DNA from: a virus
Direction: 5' to 3' (one strand)
IMG/VR virus record: IMGVR_UViG_3300033183_000214
Span: 1 to 27,487 of that record
Length of the DNA: 27,487 bases
Shown here piece after piece: positions 22,965 to 27,487 of the stretch. A model generated the notes under the pieces. The model saw nothing but the letters and a program-made list of their open reading frames with translations, was not told the origin of the DNA and ran no database searches. Each line of letters begins with the position of its first letter. Position 1 is the first letter of the stretch. A program made the position numbers and the translations under genes.

Positions 22965-23003
22965 AAGGGGTCGCGATTGCTAGCCAAAACACCGCGACCC
23001 CTT
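22965..23003. other. Strong 11-bp hairpin in the primase leader
   Basis: AAGGGGTCGCG (22965-22975) and its exact complement CGCGACCCCTT (22993-23003) enclose 17 bases containing the palindrome GCTAGC (22979-22984). On the plus strand CAACCGTAC follows, so it is no plus-strand terminator. On the minus strand the stem is followed by TTGTTTATTGTTT, a terminator-like tail, although no minus-strand gene ends here. It ends 19 bases before the primase start and could act as attenuator, protein-binding site, or origin element. Confidence 0.6.
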
Positions 23004-23022
23004 CAACCGTACAGGATAAAAC

Positions 23023-25350
23023 ATGGATAACACAAAAACAGACAAAACACAACAACCCGAAATCGACCAACGTGAAACGTTCATTCGGTTCATCAAAAGA
23101 AAACACCGCGACGTTTCGGGATATATTGAATTACGCCCTTGTTTTGAATACCGTCAGGGAATTGACACGAACGCCCGTCGTTGGTTCACCCCCGAAGAAT
23201 TCATCGAAAAATCACCGATGTTCCTTGAATACTGTCGCCGTCATCGTTTGGGCGCGTTCGCGGGTGTGTTGCCCCGTTCGGAAAAGGGACGCGGAACCGC
23301 TGATTCAGTCGAATCGGGTGGTGTTTTGTGGGCGGATATAGACGACAAGGATCACAATGGTTCCCGCGATGTTGTGTGGACGTTGGTTCGTTCGTTACCC
23401 GTCCCCCCTTCCGTTGTGGTACAATCAGGGGGTGGATTACATTTGTATTTCTTTCTAAACACCGAATACCCCGCCGATGAAATCGCCGAAATGAATGAAC
23501 GTATCGCGAAAAAGTGTGGGGGTGATTCCTGTCATGACAAGGCGCGCATTTTGAGACTACCAACATCATTCCACCAAAAGAATCCCGACAATGTTCAATT
23601 CGTTCGGTTCGTCGAATACGATGAATCAATCGAATATACGTTAGACGAATTGTCACCGCTATTCCCACCCGTCGAAAAGTCGAAAATTATCAAGGCGACG
23701 AAAATCGTTCACATCCCCGTTCCAAAACTACCCGACGAAATCCGTCAAATGATGAACGAACATGTTCGATTGAATGAATTGTTCGAAGGTATTGGGAAAA
23801 CAGGTGGTGACACATCGGGGACGGGGTATGATTTCGCGTTCGCGAAGGAATGCGCGTGGTTGGGAATCCCCGCCGACAAAATATGTGACGCGTTGGCGGT
23901 TCGGATTGCGAAACGTGGAAAACGGAAGGGTTCAAATTATATCCTTCGAACCGTCGGTCGTGCCGTCGCCGTCATGGAACAACGGAAAAACGAACCGATT
24001 GACGTCACACCAACGAACAACATTCAGGGCGACGCGAATGTCGTTTTGGAATTGGACAGGTTCCCCGACAATCATCGCGACCCGTCCAAACGAAACCGTC
24101 CGAAAATGACATCGATGAATCTTTATCGCATTTTGACCCTTGACCCGATTTTCGCGGGTTCACTACGGTTCAACGCGTTCAAAAATCGAATCGAAATCGC
24201 CTTCAATGCGACCGACATTCGACGCGGGACATTTCAGAAAATCGCCGATGTCCATTCCAAAAACCTTCGTCATCAGGTCGCGCGAAATTATGGACTTGAA
24301 TACAAAAAGGACGTTATGAACGATGAAATCCAATTCGTCGCACATGAAAACACCGTTCATCCTGTTCGAGAATACCTTGAATCATTGGAATGGGACGGGC
24401 GCGAACGAATCGATCATTGGTTGACGGATTGGGCGAACGCGGAAATCACCCAAATCGGGGAACATCCCGACGGAACCCCAATCACAAATGAACGTTTGAT
24501 TTCCCAATTCGGACGAAAGTTTTTGATTTCGGCGGTCGCGCGGGTGATGAACGCGGGGTGCAAGGTGGACACGTCTTTGATTTTGACAGGGAAACAAGGC
24601 GCGGGGAAATCGACGATTTTCAAGGTATTGACCAAAAATCCCGAATGGTTTCGCGATTCATCAATCAACGTCAACGGCGGTCGGGACGCTTATTCGTTAT
24701 TGTCGGGGGTGTGGATATATGAGTTTGCCGAATTGCAAGCGACCCGAACAAGGGACGCGGAATCCGTCAAGGCGTTTCTGTCATCCTGTTCGGATTCATA
24801 CCGTCCCGCGTATGCACATTATGACGTGGACGTCCCCCGTCAATGTGTGTTTGTCGGGACATCCAATGAAACGGAAATCCTACGCGACCCAACGGGGAAC
24901 CGTCGGTTTTGGGTTGTTCGGGTCACTGACGACATCGATTTGAACGGGTTCGCGAAAATGGTTGACGCGTTGTGGTCGGAAGCCGTCCACGCGTACAAAC
25001 AGGGGGAACGGTGGTGGTTGGATGACGATATCGATTCGATGTTCACCGAACATTCAAACCAATTCCAATCTTCGGATTCATGGACAACTATTTTCGAAAA
25101 TTGGTGGGATACCCTAACGCCTGACGTGAAACATGTGTATAATACGAACGGGTTGACATCGTTACACGTTTTGACTTCCGTCATTGGTTTGGAAGTGGAC
25201 AAAATCGGGCGACATCATGAAATGCGGGTCGGGGGTATTCTCAACGGTTGCGGTTTTGTGAAACGTCGTGTTCGGGTTACGGTTGAAACGTCGAAGGGAA
25301 CCAAAATGAAACGGGTATACAAGTATTTTCATCAAGGGGATGACGAATGA
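23023..25350 (+). CDS. Primase-helicase: AEP primase domain fused to VirE-type ATPase
   Basis: A 775-residue replication protein. N-terminal archaeo-eukaryotic primase: the acidic motif WADIDDKD (D105, D107), SGGGLHLYF (135-143, with the catalytic-type His140), and RILRLPTSFHQKN (175-187). Together these resemble the DxD, sxH and third motifs of plasmid and phage AEPs. A linker (about 230-360) contains a small helical region of PriCT character (FAFAKECAWLGIPADKICDA). The C-terminal part is a P-loop ATPase of the VirE/D5-like group: Walker A GKQGAGKST (523-531), Walker B-like GVWIYEFAEL (562-571), and QCVFVGTSNETEILRDPTGN with RRFWVV (about 607-632), the conserved asparagine and arginine segments. 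It probably primes and unwinds at the phage origin. RBS AGGA in TACAGGATAAAACATG. Coupled by ATGA to an HTH gene. Confidence 0.9.
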   Translation: MDNTKTDKTQQPEIDQRETFIRFIKRKHRDVSGYIELRPCFEYRQGIDTNARRWFTPEEFIEKSPMFLEYCRRHRLGAFAGVLPRSEKGRGTADSVESGGVLWADIDDKDHNGSRDVVWTLVRSLPVPPSVVVQSGGGLHLYFFLNTEYPADEIAEMNERIAKKCGGDSCHDKARILRLPTSFHQKNPDNVQFVRFVEYDESIEYTLDELSPLFPPVEKSKIIKATKIVHIPVPKLPDEIRQMMNEHVRLNELFEGIGKTGGDTSGTGYDFAFAKECAWLGIPADKICDALAVRIAKRGKRKGSNYILRTVGRAVAVMEQRKNEPIDVTPTNNIQGDANVVLELDRFPDNHRDPSKRNRPKMTSMNLYRILTLDPIFAGSLRFNAFKNRIEIAFNATDIRRGTFQKIADVHSKNLRHQVARNYGLEYKKDVMNDEIQFVAHENTVHPVREYLESLEWDGRERIDHWLTDWANAEITQIGEHPDGTPITNERLISQFGRKFLISAVARVMNAGCKVDTSLILTGKQGAGKSTIFKVLTKNPEWFRDSSINVNGGRDAYSLLSGVWIYEFAELQATRTRDAESVKAFLSSCSDSYRPAYAHYDVDVPRQCVFVGTSNETEILRDPTGNRRFWVVRVTDDIDLNGFAKMVDALWSEAVHAYKQGERWWLDDDIDSMFTEHSNQFQSSDSWTTIFENWWDTLTPDVKHVYNTNGLTSLHVLTSVIGLEVDKIGRHHEMRVGGILNGCGFVKRRVRVTVETSKGTKMKRVYKYFHQGDDE

Positions 25351-25610
25351 AGGGATTCACAATCGAAGGGAAAACGGTTTTCGGAAAATGGGTGGCGACA
25401 TATTGCAATCATAACCGAATCACACCGCGTCAATTATACGATCATACAGGAATCAAGGCGCGAACAATGCAACGGATTTTGAAGGGGGTCACGTCCCTGA
25501 CGGATGTCGATTTGTTTTGGATTATCGGGTCATTGTCTGATTTGACAGGTGACGACCCGATTCAATTGGGTGAACACGTTGTTCGGTTGTATCTCACCAA
25601 ACAGAAATAA
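25347..25610 (+). CDS. HTH regulator (FG-x5-Y family, member 3)
   Basis: An 87-residue protein coupled to the primase gene by ATGA. FGKWVATY (residues 12-19) starts the domain; RITPRQLYDHTGIKARTMQR with ILKGV is the helix-turn-helix (about 24-48), and SLTDVDLFWIIGSLSDLTGD closes it. The recognition helix is of XRE type but with M-Q-R instead of T-V-x-x-W. It is the last gene before a terminator and the TGTCCCTACC iteron array, making it a good candidate for the iteron-binding or copy-control protein. That link is inference from position. Confidence 0.7.
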   Translation: MKGFTIEGKTVFGKWVATYCNHNRITPRQLYDHTGIKARTMQRILKGVTSLTDVDLFWIIGSLSDLTGDDPIQLGEHVVRLYLTKQK

Positions 25611-25638
25611 AACGGGGCGGTTTATATATCATGACATA

Positions 25639-25662
25639 ACACAAATATGATTTGATTTGTGT
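25639..25662. promoter_or_regulatory. Inverted repeat downstream of the primase operon
   Basis: ACACAAAT (25639-25646) and its exact complement ATTTGTGT (25655-25662) are separated by ATGATTTG. The arms extend outward as ATGAC (25631-25635) and GTCAT (25661-25665) if a five-base bulge is allowed. It precedes the terminator at 25681 and has no T tail of its own, so it is more likely an operator or protein-binding site than a second terminator. Confidence 0.4.
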
Positions 25663-25680
25663 CATTTGAAATAAACCATT

Positions 25681-25712
25681 GGGGCGATTTCCTTCGGGGG
25701 GTCGTCCCTTTT
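25681..25712 (+). terminator. Strong UUCG-capped terminator after the primase operon
   Basis: GGGGCGATTTCC (25681-25692) folds back on 25697-25708 into a continuous 12-bp stem with several G-U pairs. It is closed by a C(UUCG)G tetraloop (25692-25697) and followed by TTTT (25709-25712). It ends transcription 70-100 bases after the HTH gene and directly before the iteron array, isolating that region from primase transcripts. The same UUCG cap is used after the capsid gene. Confidence 0.75.
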
Positions 25713-25719
25713 CGTTGTG

Positions 25720-25973
25720 TGTCCCTACCTTGTCCCTACCTTGTCCCTACCTTCCGAAATAGGTTGGGACACCATATCGTTTCGATTGTATCGACGTTAT
25801 CCAATTTGTGTCCCTACCGTCCTAACCTATTTTGGAAAAAGATAGAAAAATGTACAATCTGAAATATTGCACAAATTACAGTCTATTGGAAAAAGGTGGG
25901 GACAGGTAGGGACACCGCCCGTCGTTGTGTGTTATAATGTCGAACGCGTCGACGTTGTGTGTGTGTCCCTACC
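25720..25973. repeat. Iteron array TGTCCCTACC: candidate replication origin or operator region
   Basis: Perfect TGTCCCTACC copies lie at 25720-25729, 25731-25740, 25742-25751 (11-base period), 25809-25818 and 25964-25973. One perfect inverted copy is at 25905-25914. Degenerate inverted copies are GGTTGGGACA (25762-25771) and GGTGGGGACA (25895-25904, abutting the perfect one). An AT-rich stretch (about 25828-25894, with GGAAAAAGATAGAAAAATG) lies between them. Iterons plus an AT-rich element beside a primase-helicase gene is the layout of a replication origin. A promoter overlaps one iteron (25909-25938). The gene-free stretch 25611-26033 otherwise shows no coding sequence with a ribosome site. 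Confidence 0.7.
25909..25938 (+). promoter_or_regulatory. Putative promoter overlapping an inverted iteron
   Basis: A perfect -10 TATAAT (25933-25938) lies 18 bases after GGGACA (25909-25914), a -35-like element matching four consensus bases, which is also the end of the inverted iteron. A protein binding the iterons would therefore cover the -35 region and control the genes from 26034 on. The transcript would begin near 25945 and cross the last forward iteron (25964-25973). Confidence 0.55.
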
Positions 25974-26033
25974 TTGTCAGGATTTGGACAACATCACCCG
26001 ACGTTCAATGTTGTGTTATGATAGGTGGTGAAC

Positions 26034-26288
26034 ATGTGTGAAATATGCGGTTGTGATCCCTGCGATTGTTGGGATTGGTTCGGGGGGAATAATGGCGAAA
26101 CGACAAAACATTCGGATTTCGGGACGGGTACGAAACAACCGTATCGAACGGGCGATTCCGATTTTCATGAAACGATTCGGGTTCGAAGAAGATCAAGCGA
26201 CCGCCGTCGCGATTCGTATGGAATCCAAAAATCAATTACAAGTCGACGGGGAACCAATCGACAAACCGAAGGACGTTCCGCGCGGTGA
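26034..26288 (+). CDS. Cys-rich mini-ORF, frame broken near a G6 run
   Basis: ATG 26034 follows a good ribosome site (AGGTGG). The first 18 residues, MCEICGCDPCDCWDWFGG, contain five Cys in CxxC-x-C-xx-C-x-C spacing, a metal-binding pattern that is unlikely by chance. After the G6 run (26082-26087) the frame continues to 26288 as a low-quality shadow of the next gene. With five Gs the Cys motif would fuse in frame to the next protein; with seven it would end in a stop overlapping that gene's ATG (TAATG). So either the homopolymer was misread, the site frameshifts, or this is a short metal-binding leader peptide. The true extent is probably 26034 to about 26090. Confidence 0.45.
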   Translation: MCEICGCDPCDCWDWFGGNNGETTKHSDFGTGTKQPYRTGDSDFHETIRVRRRSSDRRRDSYGIQKSITSRRGTNRQTEGRSAR

Positions 26289-26460
26289 ACCCGCGAACAT
26301 TCCACCCGCGTTCGTTACAGGTATAGCGACCGCGATGTCGAAAGACCGAACACCCAAACGAACCGAATACAGGGAAACGGGCGACGGTTTTGTCGTGTCA
26401 AGCGCGTTCGACGCGTTGGTTCGTGTGAATAAGAAAAAGAAATTACCAAAACGGAAATGA
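26092..26460 (+). CDS. Hypothetical basic protein downstream of the iteron promoter
   Basis: A 122-residue protein starting at ATG 26092, four bases after the G6 run that serves as ribosome site; the open frame upstream of this is out of the Cys-rich frame. The N-terminal part (KRQNIRISGRVRNNRIERAI, PIFMKRFGFEEDQATAVAIR) looks like a small helical, basic domain. The middle contains VDGEPIDKPKDVPRGEPANI and PPAFVTGIATAMSKDRTPKR. The C terminus is Lys-rich (RVNKKKKLPKRK), suggesting nucleic acid binding. No family recognised. If the G6 run is a sequencing error, its N terminus would carry the CxxC-x-C-xx-C-x-C motif. First full gene of the rightmost transcription unit. Confidence 0.6.
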   Translation: MAKRQNIRISGRVRNNRIERAIPIFMKRFGFEEDQATAVAIRMESKNQLQVDGEPIDKPKDVPRGEPANIPPAFVTGIATAMSKDRTPKRTEYRETGDGFVVSSAFDALVRVNKKKKLPKRK

Positions 26461-26461
26461 T

Positions 26462-26758
26462 ATGAAACGTCGAACAATGAATCCGAAAGTCGTCGCGCGT
26501 ATGAAATGCAACGTCGCCCGTCCAATCCGAAGGGGTGAACCCGCGTTCGGTAAAAAGAAAATGGTCGTCAAGGCGTGCAAAGGAAAAGAACAAAAGATTG
26601 TTCGATTCGGTGCGGTTGGATACAAACATAATTATTCCAAACGTGCGAACGAATCGTTTCGGGCGCGTATGCAATGCGACACAAAACCCCCGTCAATCCT
26701 TTCGGCGCGTTATTGGTCGTGCGAACGGTTGTGGAAAAAACGGAAGGGTTCCAAATGA
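26462..26758 (+). CDS. Conserved phage protein with FRAR-x-x-CD ... ARYWSC motif
   Basis: A 98-residue protein starting one base after the previous stop, with GGAAATGAT as leader. A basic N terminus with CNVARPIRRGEPAFGKKKMV is followed by VKACKGKEQKIVRFGAVGYK, and the signature ESFRARMQCDTKPPSILSARYWSCERLW. The pattern 'K-x-V-x-x-F/YG ... (S)FRAR-x-x-CD ... (S/K)ARYWSC' is familiar to me from small, uncharacterised proteins of many marine and aquatic phages; no function has been established to my knowledge. Paired cysteines around the motif could bind metal. Overlaps the RusA gene by ATGA, so it may act in DNA processing together with it. Confidence 0.65.
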   Translation: MKRRTMNPKVVARMKCNVARPIRRGEPAFGKKKMVVKACKGKEQKIVRFGAVGYKHNYSKRANESFRARMQCDTKPPSILSARYWSCERLWKKRKGSK

Positions 26759-27114
26759 AAACAATCGTCATCGAAGGGACGGGGAAAATCCCGTCGAAAA
26801 AGAATCGAATGAGAGTTTGGAAAGGTCGAATGATAAAGGATAAAGGATGTCGCGATTTCGAACACATGTTGTCCGATTTGGCGCGCGTTGTGATGAATGG
26901 TGACGTTCCATTCACCGACGACGTTTCGTTGTCTTTAATGGTCATATTTGGCGACCGTCGACGACGTGACCTTCAAAACCTTTTCGGTTCGGTTTGCGAT
27001 TCGTTGAACGGGATTGTTTATGATGATGATTCCCAAATCGTTGAATTGTCAGGTGAAAAGCATTATATAAAAGGTGAATGGAAATATACGATTCGAATAA
27101 CAGGGGAAACATAA
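26755..27114 (+). CDS. rusA: RusA-family Holliday junction resolvase
   Basis: A 119-residue endonuclease that cleaves four-way DNA junctions, needed to resolve branched replication intermediates before packaging. RusA features: N-terminal GKIPSKKNRMRV (10-21), the catalytic acidic cluster RRRDLQN (D72), D82 in SVCDSLNGIV, and GIVYDDDSQI (D90-D92). The order D-x-x-N ... D-x-L-x-G-x-x-x-DD/DDxQ is diagnostic of the family. The start ATG 26755 overlaps the preceding stop (ATGA). An in-frame ATG 27 codons earlier would lie inside that gene and is rejected. Its length is typical (RusA of E. coli is about 120 residues). The TAATG overlap couples it to the next HTH gene. Confidence 0.9.
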   Translation: MKTIVIEGTGKIPSKKNRMRVWKGRMIKDKGCRDFEHMLSDLARVVMNGDVPFTDDVSLSLMVIFGDRRRRDLQNLFGSVCDSLNGIVYDDDSQIVELSGEKHYIKGEWKYTIRITGET

Positions 27115-27455
27115 TGTCGAAACGTCAAATCAAACCGTCCGTCGAAATGTCGTCGTTCGGTATATTACTCACGTCATATTTATCAAAACATGGAATGTCG
27201 ATCGCGGGGTTTTGTCGTCGTTCGGGTTGCTATGAAACGACCGTTCGGAATTGGATTGACGGGAAAAGTTTTCCCAACATGGAACACGTCATCATTATCG
27301 CGGAAATGTTGTCGCGTCTTGAATGTTGTTTTGGCGATACAATGATTCAGGAAATCGCGTCAACACATCCGATATACACCAACATGATTCGTCGCGAATC
27401 AAAACGATTTCAACAACCCAATCACCCCGAAGGAATCGACGCGGGGGTTGTGTGA
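27114..27455 (+). CDS. HTH regulator (FG-x5-Y family, member 4)
   Basis: A 113-residue protein starting at ATG 27114, one base inside the RusA stop (TAATG), with GGGGAAAC as ribosome site. FGILLTSY (residues 15-22) opens the domain; GMSIAGFCRRSGCYETTVRN with WIDGKSFPN is an XRE-like helix-turn-helix with the W-x-x-G-x-S-x-PN end also found in member 2. An extended C terminus (SRLECCFGDTMIQEIASTHP, then HPIYTNMIRRESKR) may be for dimerisation. It is the last gene before the putative late promoter at 168-196 across the junction. It could therefore be a late-gene activator or a repressor of the packaging operon. Confidence 0.7.
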   Translation: MSKRQIKPSVEMSSFGILLTSYLSKHGMSIAGFCRRSGCYETTVRNWIDGKSFPNMEHVIIIAEMLSRLECCFGDTMIQEIASTHPIYTNMIRRESKRFQQPNHPEGIDAGVV

Positions 27456-27477
27456 TAATTATTTTGAACCTAGCGAC

Positions 27478-27487
27478 CTTGCCTGAC
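27478..27487. repeat. 10-bp terminal direct repeat, right copy
   Basis: Exact copy of window positions 1-10. If the ends are joined through it, the last HTH-type gene (27114-27455) and the small terminase gene (219) are separated by about 240 bases of non-coding sequence. That spacer contains the putative late promoter at 168-196. Confidence 0.7.

Noticed and set aside
25659-25862. 67-codon open frame across the iterons
   Set aside because: It spans the terminator and the TGTCCCTACC repeats, which produce its repeated CPYLVPT-like residues; no ribosome site.
1-27487. CRISPR array, tRNA, integrase or attachment site
   Set aside because: The short tandem repeats (25720-25751, 5521-5760) lack spacer architecture; no cloverleaf or recombinase motif was seen on either strand.

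Overview
The window reads as an essentially complete small genome of a tailed double-stranded DNA phage (Caudoviricetes) with siphovirus-type tail genes. It carries large terminase, portal, scaffold, HK97-fold major capsid protein, tail tube, a frameshifted pair of tail-assembly chaperones, a 753-residue tape measure, tail hub and fibre proteins, and a lysis cassette. No integrase, excisionase, bacterial housekeeping gene, tRNA or CRISPR array was seen. The first ten bases (CTTGCCTGAC) recur as the last ten, so this is probably a circularly closed or circularly permuted genome of about 27.48 kb. The host cannot be named. Purine-rich Shine-Dalgarno sites precede most genes, and a zinc amidase points to a peptidoglycan-walled bacterium. 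Base use is peculiar: TCG/CGA-rich and visibly poor in AG and CT.

Layout. 1-218: leader with a plausible promoter. 219-6315 (+): packaging and head genes (small terminase, unknown, large terminase, portal, scaffold), then two beta-rich fibre or decoration genes, closed by a terminator at 6342-6381. 6380-6697: a single minus-strand gene inserted in the head module, with a palindrome and two 22-bp direct repeats between it and the capsid gene. 6937-11805 (+): capsid, a hairpin terminator with a UUCG loop, head accessory and connector genes, tail tube, and chaperones G and G-T joined by a -1 slippery site AAATTTT. 11807-18938: tape measure, a 1070-residue fibre with sialidase-type Asp-boxes, and the hub. 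18935-20202: amidase, a small partner, a holin candidate and a 54-residue basic protein. 20172-20753 (-): a DnaQ-like exonuclease. 20754-21054: promoter and operator region. 21055-22953 (+): eight small, mostly unknown early genes, the last two being HTH or HTH-like proteins. 22965-23003: a strong hairpin. 23023-25610: AEP primase fused to a VirE-type helicase, then another HTH protein. 25681-25712: terminator. 25720-25973: an array of TGTCCCTACC iterons (candidate origin or operator). 26034-27455: a Cys-rich mini-ORF, two unknown proteins, RusA resolvase and a fourth HTH-type protein.

How it works together. The right part (21055-27455) looks like the early replication and regulation module: primase-helicase, resolvase, and four small proteins that share an FG-x5-Y signature next to their HTH regions. 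At least three of these four genes sit immediately upstream of a control element. The left part is the late morphogenesis module. The most unusual elements are this four-member HTH family together with the iteron/promoter region, the inverted cassette inside the head operon, and the Cys-rich mini-ORF ending at a G6 run. All functional names come from motifs read by eye; no similarity search was possible.
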